From a virus, in IMG/VR virus record IMGVR_UViG_3300036770_006489, positions 1 to 20,236 of that record: DNA of 20,236 nt, one strand, 5' to 3'. Position numbers and translations under genes: made by a program. Positions 1-6,082 of this stretch are shown here, piece after piece; positions within the stretch are counted from its first letter, which is position 1; every line of letters begins with the position of its first letter. The notes below the pieces were generated by a model. The model had not been told where the DNA came from, did not search any database, and was given only the letters and a program-made list of their open reading frames with translations.

Positions 1-1
1 A

Positions 2-163
2 CCCAAACATTTACAAGAGGCCAAAGTAATTTTAGACTTCCATAAAAAAATTTGTGTCAAGAATGGTATCAACCCCGAAGCCGGGTTTGACGACATGCTC
101 GAATTTTATAAGAGGTTGTTGGGGGATCGATTAACCCCCCACCTTCCTCAAGAGTCTCCGTAA
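2..163 (+). CDS. C-terminal fragment of an unrecognised protein (5' end outside window)
   Basis: An open frame enters from the left edge and runs 53 codons to a TAA at 161-163. The visible residues contain a mixed-charge, probably helical part (around DMLEFYKRLLGD) and a Pro-rich end. I do not recognise the family. Its last 16 bases overlap the 3' end of phoH on the other strand, so the two genes converge tail to tail with no room for a separate terminator. It could be a chance open frame, but convergent overlaps like this are common in compact phage genomes and the frame is open from the first complete codon. Confidence 0.5.
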   Translation, partial: PKHLQEAKVILDFHKKICVKNGINPEAGFDDMLEFYKRLLGDRLTPHLPQESP

Positions 164-876
164 ATCGCTAGGATTTCTTTGACAGCCTCGTGTCTCTCAA
201 TATCACCTACGGTGAAATGACAGATATCGACATAGCGGTGATTATCAAAGTTATTATATAACCCAAGGAATTCGAGCAGACCATTATTAGTTGGTCGATC
301 GGCCTGCTGTAGATCACCCGTGACTACCATTTGCGATCCTTGTCCCAATCTTGTTAGTAACATTTTCATCTGGCTTGGAGTTGCATTCTGCATCTCGTCA
401 GCTATGATGATAGCATTTTTAAAAGTGCGCCCCCTCATATAAGCTAGAGGACTAACCTCAATCACCCCCTCTCTTACCATGTTTTCGATTTCTCTAGCCG
501 AATAATTTTCTGTAAAAACGTCCATTATAGGTTTAGTCCAGGGTTCCATCTTCTGATTTAGATCACCGGGTAAAAATCCATGATCTTCATCCACCGAAAC
601 TGCTGGTCTTGTTATCACTATTTTACACGCTTCACCTGATTTAAGCTGCTCGATAGCCCATTGCACAGCCAACATTGTTTTACCTGTGCCGGCAGGACCT
701 ATGGCAAAAATTATCATTTTGCTAGGGTCGTTTAGCTTTAGTAGGTAGTTTTCTTGGCTTAGATTTTTGGGATAAATCTGGATTCTGCGTTTTTGATATG
801 GTGAATTGATGTTATAGACGTTGTTTACGTGGGTTTCTTGCTGCGACTTTAAAAGTGCTGCTTTTTTTCTCTTCAT
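148..876 (-). CDS. phoH: PhoH-like P-loop ATPase
   Basis: This 242-residue protein belongs to the PhoH family, cytoplasmic P-loop ATPases related to the helicase-1 core and often used as a marker gene of marine phages. Its exact role in infection is not settled; phosphate stress and RNA metabolism have both been proposed. Seen directly: a Walker A motif GPAGTGKT at residues 60-67, a Walker B region reading IIIADEMQNAT, and the conserved ITRPAV and VTGDLQQ segments. The N-terminal 35 residues are basic and variable. The start is supported by a strong ribosome-binding site (AGGAGG on the minus strand, plus-strand 887-892) ten bases upstream. It is the only clear minus-strand gene here and diverges from the late-type unit beginning at 1020. 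Family assignment is firm. Confidence 0.96.
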   Translation of the reverse strand: MKRKKAALLKSQQETHVNNVYNINSPYQKRRIQIYPKNLSQENYLLKLNDPSKMIIFAIGPAGTGKTMLAVQWAIEQLKSGEACKIVITRPAVSVDEDHGFLPGDLNQKMEPWTKPIMDVFTENYSAREIENMVREGVIEVSPLAYMRGRTFKNAIIIADEMQNATPSQMKMLLTRLGQGSQMVVTGDLQQADRPTNNGLLEFLGLYNNFDNHRYVDICHFTVGDIERHEAVKEILAIYGDS

Positions 877-886
877 ATAAGGTTAG

Positions 887-943
887 CCTCCTTTAAGTGT
901 GTTAGGCACAGACCTTTGACCGTTCGTGTCCGAGCCCGAACAC
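887..943 (-). promoter_or_regulatory. phoH leader: ribosome-binding site and two small RNA hairpins
   Basis: Read on the minus strand, 943-926 folds as a 7-bp stem around a GGCU tetraloop. One of its pairs is a U-G wobble, so the stem is good only in the phoH-strand RNA. A second hairpin at 910-898 has a 4-bp stem (TGTG/CACA) and a 5-nt loop, and lies just before the AGGAGG at 892-887. I see no convincing sigma70 promoter further upstream on this strand; a late-like octamer (GTTAAATA, complement of 948-955) is the only candidate. Folding is by eye. Confidence 0.4.
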
Positions 944-996
944 AATTTTATTTAACAAGATGGATTAAAAGTTATAAGTTACGTTTACTTTTTTCA

Positions 997-1004
997 GCTA
1001 AATA
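997..1004 (+). promoter_or_regulatory. T4-type late promoter motif (GCTAAATA)
   Basis: GCTAAATA matches the marine variant of the T4 late promoter (NATAAATA/CTAAATA). If the octamer sits at -13 to -6 as in T4, transcription would begin near 1010, immediately before the GGAG ribosome-binding site (1011-1014) of the gene starting at 1020. Confidence 0.6.
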
Positions 1005-1019
1005 TATTTGGGAGTTACT

Positions 1020-1550
1020 ATGACAGATCTTAAAGATATTCTTTCAAACATTGAAAATATTTACGGCTCTAACAACAGTCTGAACATATTAAAGGACTTT
1101 GAAAGGGTCGTAGATGAACTAGACGTCTATGTGTACGAAAACTGGATAGACGGTGAGTTAGTGCAGGGTCCTAAAGAAAGCAGATATTGGATACAATGCA
1201 CTTTTATGTGGCCTGAGGACAAAATGCCCGAACCTAAAGGCGGGTTAAGATTGATGGAGTACGGCTGCAAAGTAGAGTTTGCAGAATCAGTACTAGCCAG
1301 AGTAAGAAAAATACGAACTCCCGACGACATACGCCCTGGAACACGAAAGGGCAAAATTGATCATGATAACATATGGTTAGTTAGGATTACTATGCCTAAA
1401 AAGTTAATGCACGATATTAACAGGGGCTATCGTAACTTAGACGCCAATAAAGTAGAAGATATCTTGAATCAGAACGGAAAAGTACAGTTTATGCAAGATG
1501 AAGCACAAGCAGCGACCGGAGGAGAACAAAATGCAGAAGCCGCTGCTTGA
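1020..1550 (+). CDS. Conserved marine T4-like phage protein of unknown function
   Basis: This 176-residue protein resembles a small protein I associate with marine T4-like phages, but I cannot give it a function. Its features are a helical acidic N-terminus, a central block beginning YENWIDGELVQGP and continuing with SRYWIQCTFMWPEDKMPEP, a second conserved block (PDDIRPGTRKGKID, then WLVRITMPKKLM), and a low-complexity Ala/Gln-rich tail. The ATG at 1020 is preferred over the TTG at 1008 because GGAG at 1011-1014 lies between them at correct spacing. A late-type motif stands directly upstream, so late expression and perhaps a virion or assembly role are likely. The 3' end overlaps the next gene by 20 bases and contains that gene's ribosome-binding site, which suggests translational coupling. 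Confidence 0.85.
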   Translation: MTDLKDILSNIENIYGSNNSLNILKDFERVVDELDVYVYENWIDGELVQGPKESRYWIQCTFMWPEDKMPEPKGGLRLMEYGCKVEFAESVLARVRKIRTPDDIRPGTRKGKIDHDNIWLVRITMPKKLMHDINRGYRNLDANKVEDILNQNGKVQFMQDEAQAATGGEQNAEAAA

Positions 1551-2265
1551 AGGTCTACGACCCAATGATCTAGAGGATTTAGTATTTGGACTATTTGAAG
1601 TCGATACTTATAAATCTAAGATGGGGGAAGATCGAGACGTTTGCGTGGTAACCTTTAAAGTTAAGGATAGAAATCCTGCAAAAGACTTAATGGAGTTTAT
1701 AGAAAAAGGTTACCATTTTGTTTTAGATGCCGATGTCAGCTCGGGAGAAAACTCAGACGGAAACTATTATGTGTTCGTGGAAATATCAAGAAGCAAAGAT
1801 CTAGCAGAAAATATCAAAGACTTAATATCAGGAGTTTCAAAGCTCACTGGACTTAGAGAGTGGAGTTTTAAGTACCACAAGCAGGAATCTGTTAACGAAG
1901 CCAATTCTGAAAACCTCAAGTCTAAAATTCCCGACACTCCTGCATCATATGAAGGGTTCGTAGTTCAAGTTAAGACTGAAGGTGTTAAGAAATTTTTCAG
2001 TAAAACACTAATGGATGACCTGAAAATCGACGGTGATATTATAACAATTTATAAACCCTTTAACCAGAAACTAAGTTTCAAATGGCTGAATCAGGACGAT
2101 CCGCAGCCTGTTATCGAAGGTGCAGAGAGCCTAGATCCCAATTCTACCGCAGAAATTTTTTGGTTAACCAAGGTTTTAGGCGATTATGGCATAAGTAAGT
2201 TTGGAGACCGACTGCTTTTAACTAACGGTAACAAAAACATGTTATTGCAAAGGATAGAACTATGA
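1531..2265 (+). CDS. Conserved marine T4-like phage protein of unknown function
   Basis: A 244-residue protein. The first ~110 residues look like one compact alpha/beta domain: LRPNDLEDLVFGLFEVD, then SKMGEDRDVCVVTFKVK, then FIEKGYHFVLDADVSSGE and YYVFVEISR. This block recurs in marine T4-like phages as I remember them, always as a pair with the preceding gene. The rest has no motif I can name. The ATG at 1531 is chosen over the upstream in-frame ATG at 1498 because a near-perfect GGAGGAG (1518-1524) lies six bases before it. Its N-terminus (MQKPLLEG) also fits the LLE leader pattern described in the findings. It is coupled to the endolysin gene through an ATGA overlap. Confidence 0.85.
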   Translation: MQKPLLEGLRPNDLEDLVFGLFEVDTYKSKMGEDRDVCVVTFKVKDRNPAKDLMEFIEKGYHFVLDADVSSGENSDGNYYVFVEISRSKDLAENIKDLISGVSKLTGLREWSFKYHKQESVNEANSENLKSKIPDTPASYEGFVVQVKTEGVKKFFSKTLMDDLKIDGDIITIYKPFNQKLSFKWLNQDDPQPVIEGAESLDPNSTAEIFWLTKVLGDYGISKFGDRLLLTNGNKNMLLQRIEL

Positions 2266-2900
2266 GTTTTACTTTCGAATTTAAAAAAGAACAGCTAAGA
2301 GAAATTATAGGGAAAAACCCATATGTAGATAATTGGTTCGATGCTCTGCATCAAATATTACCAGATTATCAAATCAATACGCCACAACGTGTAGCAGCTT
2401 TCGTAGCGCAATGTGCTCATGAAAGTGGAGGATTTAAATTTCTCAAAGAAAATCTAAACTACAGAGCAGCCAGCCTACGTAAAGTATTTCCTAAATACTT
2501 TCCCGACGATGCTATAGCCAATGATTATGCTAGCCGTCCTAATAAACAAGAAGCTATTGCTAACCGAGTATATGCTAATAGAATGGGCAATGGCGACGAA
2601 GCTTCAGGTGACGGTTTTAGATATCTAGGAAGAGGCTTGATCCAGCTGACAGGAAAAAACAATTACACATTGTTCGCTGCCAGCGTGGGCGTTTCAGTAG
2701 AAGAAGCTGCTGAATATCTACAGACATTTGAAGGTGCTGTGCAGTCAGCCTGCTTTTTCTGGGAACAGAACAATTTGAACCAGTGGGCCGATCAAGGTGA
2801 CATCCTTACATTGACCAAAAGAATCAACGGCGGCACCATAGGATTAGAAGATAGAATAAAACATTACAAACATGCTTTGCATGTTTTCGGAGTCCACTAA
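2262..2900 (+). CDS. Endolysin, glycoside hydrolase family 19 (chitinase-like)
   Basis: A 212-residue GH19 enzyme, expected to cleave the beta-1,4 glycan backbone of host peptidoglycan at lysis. Seen directly: the catalytic-region signature VAAFVAQCAHESGGF, with the general-acid Glu at residue 54; the core segment GDGFRYLGRGLIQLTGKNNY, typical of GH19 endolysins; and the later helix AVQSACFFWEQNNLNQ followed by LTKRINGG. There is no signal peptide or transmembrane segment, so release across the inner membrane must depend on a holin. The start overlaps the upstream stop as ATGA, and the stop overlaps the next start as TAATG, placing it at the head of a translationally coupled lysis cassette with the two spanin genes. 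Confidence 0.93.
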   Translation: MSFTFEFKKEQLREIIGKNPYVDNWFDALHQILPDYQINTPQRVAAFVAQCAHESGGFKFLKENLNYRAASLRKVFPKYFPDDAIANDYASRPNKQEAIANRVYANRMGNGDEASGDGFRYLGRGLIQLTGKNNYTLFAASVGVSVEEAAEYLQTFEGAVQSACFFWEQNNLNQWADQGDILTLTKRINGGTIGLEDRIKHYKHALHVFGVH

Positions 2901-3400
2901 TGTTCGGTGCAGGTGCTGCGATTAAAATGATCGGGCTTTTGTTGATTGTCTTGCTGATAGCAGGCGGCTTCTGGTACGTCACTGGTCTTCGTGCCGATCT
3001 AGCTGTCAGCGAAGAAAACAATAAAAAAATGATAGAAGCAGTAGAAAAACAACAAGAAGCACTTGAATCTCTCAAAAAAGACCAGGAACAAATCAAGGAG
3101 CTCAACAATGAACTTAACACCACAATTAAGCTACAAAACAAAGATATGGAGAATCTTAAAGATAGATTCACAACAAGTGCCAGTGGTGAAAAAAGAGATT
3201 TTGGTAAAAGCGCTGCCGCCAAACCAAATTCATTAGAAAGAGCAGTAAACAGAGGAACAGTGAATGCACTACGCTGTTTAGAAATCGCATCAGGTGCACC
3301 ATTGACGGAATTAGAAAAAAATGCAACATTACCAAGCGAAATCAATAAGGAATGTCCTTCATTGGCCAATCCTAATTATAAGCCTTCTAGCGCTAACTAG
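2900..3400 (+). CDS. Inner-membrane spanin (Rz-like)
   Basis: This 166-residue protein has the architecture of an i-spanin. A short N-terminus is followed by one transmembrane helix (about residues 8-28, very Leu/Ile/Val-rich), a long Lys/Glu/Gln-rich coiled coil (about 32-85) that would cross the periplasm, and a C-terminal region with two Cys residues. I-spanins pair with an outer-membrane lipoprotein and fuse the two host membranes in the last step of lysis. The pairing partner begins inside this gene in another frame at 3321. Assignment rests on topology, coiled coil, position after the endolysin and the overlapping lipoprotein rather than on a catalytic motif. Confidence 0.82.
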   Translation: MFGAGAAIKMIGLLLIVLLIAGGFWYVTGLRADLAVSEENNKKMIEAVEKQQEALESLKKDQEQIKELNNELNTTIKLQNKDMENLKDRFTTSASGEKRDFGKSAAAKPNSLERAVNRGTVNALRCLEIASGAPLTELEKNATLPSEINKECPSLANPNYKPSSAN

Positions 3401-3758
3401 TCTCACTGGTTGCGCGAACTTTTCGTTATTCAAACCTAAGGTAAAACCTATAGAGGTCGTTACCAAGCCTTTAGAAAAAACACCGTTAGATATTCCGTTT
3501 CCAGATCCAATAAAGACCAAACCTATTTCATGGGTAGTCATAACTCCTGAAAACGTCGAATCTCAGTTTGCAAAATTACAAGAAGCAGGTACTGATGTTG
3601 TATTCTTTGCCATGACTCCAGACGGATATCAGCAGTTGGCCATAACCATCGCTGATTTAAGAAACATGATCAATCAGCAAAGAACCATAATTGCAAAATA
3701 TAAAGAATACTACGAACCACAGGTAAACAAGCCTGAACCAGTTCAAGAAAAGAAATAA
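3321..3758 (+). CDS. Outer-membrane lipoprotein spanin (Rz1-like)
   Basis: This 145-residue protein starts 80 bases before the end of the Rz-like gene in a different frame, the classic overlapping Rz/Rz1 arrangement. Residues 1-30 form a lipoprotein signal peptide: a basic start, a hydrophobic core (PILIISLLALTSLTG), and a lipobox LTGC with the lipidated Cys at residue 31. A Pro/Lys-rich linker follows, then a conserved block (WVVITPENVESQFAKL, then DVVFFAMTPDGYQQL) and a helical end with QQRTIIAKYKEYYE. This is longer than lambda Rz1 but fits T4-like two-component spanins. The ribosome-binding site is weak (GGA near 3309), so translation may be coupled to the inner spanin. Confidence 0.82.
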   Translation: MQHYQAKSIRNVLHWPILIISLLALTSLTGCANFSLFKPKVKPIEVVTKPLEKTPLDIPFPDPIKTKPISWVVITPENVESQFAKLQEAGTDVVFFAMTPDGYQQLAITIADLRNMINQQRTIIAKYKEYYEPQVNKPEPVQEKK

Positions 3759-3775
3759 GGATCATCAACGGAGCG

Positions 3776-3988
3776 ATGTCACAAAAAAAATTAGGATTCT
3801 TCGCTAGGCTGTTTAGAAAAAAAATTAAATTGACTTACTGGGTCAATGGACAACCTTACAGCATCGAAATCTGCGATTTCACAGAACAAAGTCCAGAATG
3901 TATAGTATATAAAGATTATTATACAGCTAAATCAACTTTGATCAAAAGCAATGACAAAATTCCCTACGTTTTAGAACAGATAAAGTGA
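3776..3988 (+). CDS. Small basic protein of unknown function
   Basis: A 70-residue protein not recognised by family. The N-terminal 20 residues are strongly basic and amphipathic with aromatics (KKLGFFARLFRKKIKLTYW), which could lie on a membrane surface. The rest is mixed, with two Cys residues and several Tyr. A GGAG lies unusually close to the ATG (only two bases between), so initiation may be weak. The stop codon overlaps the next start by one base (TGATG). Its place between the spanins and a holin-like membrane protein suggests a lysis or envelope role, but nothing in the protein proves it. Confidence 0.7.
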   Translation: MSQKKLGFFARLFRKKIKLTYWVNGQPYSIEICDFTEQSPECIVYKDYYTAKSTLIKSNDKIPYVLEQIK

Positions 3989-4386
3989 TGGGCAAGGTTA
4001 TGCAGAAAAAATTGTGCAGAGATTCAAGGTACAACAAATATGATGCTAACTGGGACGGTACCGTCGACGATGACGAGATCGATAATGCTCAAGAAATGTT
4101 GGAACTAGAACTACGAGAAGAAAAAGCTGATGCACACAGAAGGATGGCATGGGTAGCCATGATATCTATGATATTGTTTACCATAGCACTATTCCTTCCT
4201 ATAGTATCAGAGACCCGGGTGGCGGCATTGGCTGATCTGCTAGGACTGTTTTATATCGCACAGGCAGGAGTAGTCGGTGCGTATATGGGAGTCACTGCTT
4301 GGATGAGCAAAGGTCAACCAACTGTGGTGTCTAGGCCGGCTCCTAGACCAAAACGTGTGCCGGAAACTGAAGAACCAGAAATTTAA
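3988..4386 (+). CDS. Two-helix membrane protein with EF-hand loop; holin candidate
   Basis: A 132-residue protein with three parts. Residues 19-30 are a complete 12-residue EF-hand calcium loop (DANWDGTVDDDE: Asp1, Asn3, Asp5, Gly6, Val8, Glu12). A charged helix follows to about residue 52. Two transmembrane helices follow at about 53-73 and 82-106, then a Pro/Arg-rich tail. Two helices, small size and position beside the endolysin and spanins fit a holin or a lysis regulator; the family is not assigned experimentally as far as I know. The ATG at 3988 overlaps the previous stop (TGATG); a GTG lies one codon earlier and another ATG at 4000. No clear ribosome-binding site is present, so coupling is likely. 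Confidence 0.75.
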   Translation: MGKVMQKKLCRDSRYNKYDANWDGTVDDDEIDNAQEMLELELREEKADAHRRMAWVAMISMILFTIALFLPIVSETRVAALADLLGLFYIAQAGVVGAYMGVTAWMSKGQPTVVSRPAPRPKRVPETEEPEI

Positions 4387-4398
4387 AAGGAGATAAAA

Positions 4399-4695
4399 AT
4401 GAAACTATTAGGAACCGTTGTATTCGCAGGTCTTTTATCAATAAGCACAGTTGCCTGTGCTAAGGACGAGACCCCAGCCGTAAAAGTTGATGCTGCTAAA
4501 GTAACACAAGTGGCAGAAGCTAAGAAAGAAGAACCAGCCAAGCAACCTGAATTCAAAACTGTGTGTTTGGATGTACAGGGCAAGGACGGTAAGCCGGTGA
4601 TGGATCCAAAAACTGGAAAACCAAAACAAAATTGCACTAAAGTCAAAGTACATCAGAAGTTCGAAGGAACTAAAATCCCCGACGGTAAAAAATAA
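4399..4695 (+). CDS. Small exported protein or lipoprotein of unknown function
   Basis: A 98-residue protein with a clear N-terminal signal sequence (MKLLGTVVFAGLLSISTVACA). Cleavage after ACA by signal peptidase I or lipidation at the Cys are both possible; the lipobox (TVAC) is not ideal. The mature part is Lys-rich and contains two Cys residues (TVCLDVQ and KQNCTKVK) that could form a disulfide in the periplasm, around a KDGKPVMDPKTGKPK turn-rich segment. It has a strong ribosome-binding site (AAGGAG, 4387-4392). It ends the lysis-region unit just before a terminator. A periplasmic role at lysis or in superinfection exclusion is conceivable but not shown. Confidence 0.75.
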   Translation: MKLLGTVVFAGLLSISTVACAKDETPAVKVDAAKVTQVAEAKKEEPAKQPEFKTVCLDVQGKDGKPVMDPKTGKPKQNCTKVKVHQKFEGTKIPDGKK

Positions 4696-4714
4696 TACTG
4701 TCGTACTTTATCAT

Positions 4715-4722
4715 AGTAAATA
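4715..4722 (+). promoter_or_regulatory. Candidate late promoter motif (AGTAAATA) in front of dnaJ
   Basis: AGTAAATA is a weaker match to the T4-type late octamer (first bases differ). With T4 geometry, transcription would begin near 4728, inside the left arm of the terminator that follows, so the new RNA could not form the full hairpin. Position is attractive; the match alone is modest. Confidence 0.35.
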
Positions 4723-4754
4723 TATAGGACTGCACAACAGTCCTATATTTTATT
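4722..4754 (+). terminator. Rho-independent terminator after the lysis region
   Basis: A perfect 11-bp inverted repeat (left arm 4722-4732, right arm 4738-4748) with a CACAA loop is followed by TTTTATT. It lies 26 bases after the stop of the exported-protein gene and 5 bases before the start codon of dnaJ, so it separates the lysis unit from the chaperone operon. Confidence 0.82.
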
Positions 4755-4758
4755 AACT

Positions 4759-5595
4759 ATGGATTATTATAGCACATTAGGGTTAAAACGGGGAGCTTCA
4801 CCGGACGACATCAAGAAAGCCTATAGATCTATGGCTATGAAACATCACCCCGATAGAGGTGGCGATGAAAGAAAATTTAAAGAAGTCGAAGAAGCATATA
4901 GAACACTCAGCGATCCTGAAAAGAAAAAAATGGTTGACATGGGTTTAGACCCAAATAGTCAGGCTGCGCAAGGGTTCAGCGGGTTTGGTCAAGGTCCTTT
5001 TGAATTTCATTTTAACACAGGAAATTTTGACGATCTTTTCGGTCAATTCGGATTTGGCATGCCGAGGCGGCCTAGAAACAAATCATTTAACGTCGGTGTT
5101 GAATTAACCTTAGAAGAAATACTCACCGGCAAGGACGTAAATGCTGAGCTAGGTTTGCCGGGCGGAATCAAAAAGTTTGTTAATATAACCATACCGGCGG
5201 GCATAGAACACGGCCAAAGCATAAGATACCAAGGCATGGGAGATCATTCTTTAAAGGAATCACCAGCAGGAGATCTTATTGTCAATGTAAGAATAAAACC
5301 TCACAAAAGATTTAAAAGAGAAGGCGACAACATTCTATACGATTGTAGGTTGTCGGTCTGGGACGCTATCCTAGGCACAAATATAAGTTTAGAAACTTTA
5401 GATAAAAAAATCATCAATATTGCTGTACCTCCAGGAACTCAACCAGAGACTGTTCTTAGTTGTAAAGGAGAGGGTCTGCCGAATGTAAAAAGCAAAATGA
5501 GAGGAAATCTATTAATAAAGATATCCCTAGATATCCCAAGAAATTTAACCGAATCTCAGAAATTAATGGTAAAAAATCTAAAAGATGGACTATAA
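4759..5595 (+). CDS. dnaJ: DnaJ/CbpA-type Hsp40 co-chaperone
   Basis: A 278-residue J-domain protein that should stimulate host DnaK ATPase and deliver client proteins. Residues 1-65 are a J domain with the HPD motif at 30-32 (KHHPDRGG). Residues 70-110 are a Gly/Phe-rich linker (GFSGFGQGPFEF and so on). Residues ~115-278 are the two beta-barrel substrate-binding domains seen in type II Hsp40s (VELTLEEILTG, then IPAGIEHGQSIRYQGMG, then PPGTQPETVLSCKGEGLP). The CxxCxGxG zinc repeats of type I DnaJ are absent, making it CbpA/DnaJB-like. No ribosome-binding site is visible before the ATG, which lies just after a terminator stem. Its end overlaps the deformylase start by 11 bases. A full-length Hsp40 is unusual cargo for a phage. 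Confidence 0.94.
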   Translation: MDYYSTLGLKRGASPDDIKKAYRSMAMKHHPDRGGDERKFKEVEEAYRTLSDPEKKKMVDMGLDPNSQAAQGFSGFGQGPFEFHFNTGNFDDLFGQFGFGMPRRPRNKSFNVGVELTLEEILTGKDVNAELGLPGGIKKFVNITIPAGIEHGQSIRYQGMGDHSLKESPAGDLIVNVRIKPHKRFKREGDNILYDCRLSVWDAILGTNISLETLDKKIINIAVPPGTQPETVLSCKGEGLPNVKSKMRGNLLIKISLDIPRNLTESQKLMVKNLKDGL

Positions 5596-6082
5596 ACTAT
5601 CCACACACGCCACATTAAAACAGCGTAGCGATCCTTGGGACTTCGAAAAAGATACAGACGCCGAATCTCTAGAACAGCAAATGATAGAGATAATGCTTAC
5701 AAACAAAGGTATAGGGTTAGCTGCAAATCAGATAGGAATCGCAAAACGTGTTTTTGTTATGGGACATGTCAATGAACCTAGCTTACCTAAGCCTTTCGCG
5801 CTATTCAATCCAACTGTTATCGAAGCATCAGGAGAACAGGAATTATATGAAGAAGGATGTCTTAGTTTTCCAAACATATGGTTAAAAATCCGTAGGCCCA
5901 AAGATATCGCAATTTCCTATTACGATAGTAAAGGTTTAAAACATGCGATGGAATTGACCGGCCTAGCCGCTAGATGTTTTCAACACGAACTAGATCACTT
6001 GGATGGCATATGCTTTGTTGACAAAGTATCACCTCTGAAATTACAATTAGCACTTAAGAAATCAAGGAAACTTAAACGATGA
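5585..6082 (+). CDS. def: Peptide deformylase
   Basis: A 165-residue metalloenzyme that removes the N-formyl group from nascent proteins at the ribosome. All three family motifs are present: GIGLAANQ at residues 42-49, EGCLS at 90-94 (metal ligand Cys92), and HELDH at 134-138 (metal ligands His134 and His138, catalytic Glu135). The C-terminal extension is short and basic (LKKSRKLKR), as in other phage deformylases, which lack the long C-terminal helix of many bacterial enzymes. Deformylases are known auxiliary genes of marine phages. Here the gene sits between dnaJ and clpA with overlaps on both sides (11 bases; ATGA), so the three products are likely made together from one message. Confidence 0.95.
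   Translation: MDYKLSTHATLKQRSDPWDFEKDTDAESLEQQMIEIMLTNKGIGLAANQIGIAKRVFVMGHVNEPSLPKPFALFNPTVIEASGEQELYEEGCLSFPNIWLKIRRPKDIAISYYDSKGLKHAMELTGLAARCFQHELDHLDGICFVDKVSPLKLQLALKKSRKLKR

Noticed and set aside
1498-1530. Upstream in-frame start for the gene beginning at 1531
   Set aside because: The extra residues have no ribosome-binding site, whereas GGAGGAG stands six bases before the ATG at 1531. Similar reasoning moves other starts to 1020, 3988, 10888 and 16492.
2824-3369. 181-residue open frame on the minus strand
   Set aside because: Antisense shadow of the inner-spanin gene; composition is the reverse of its Lys/Glu coiled coil, and there is no ribosome-binding site.
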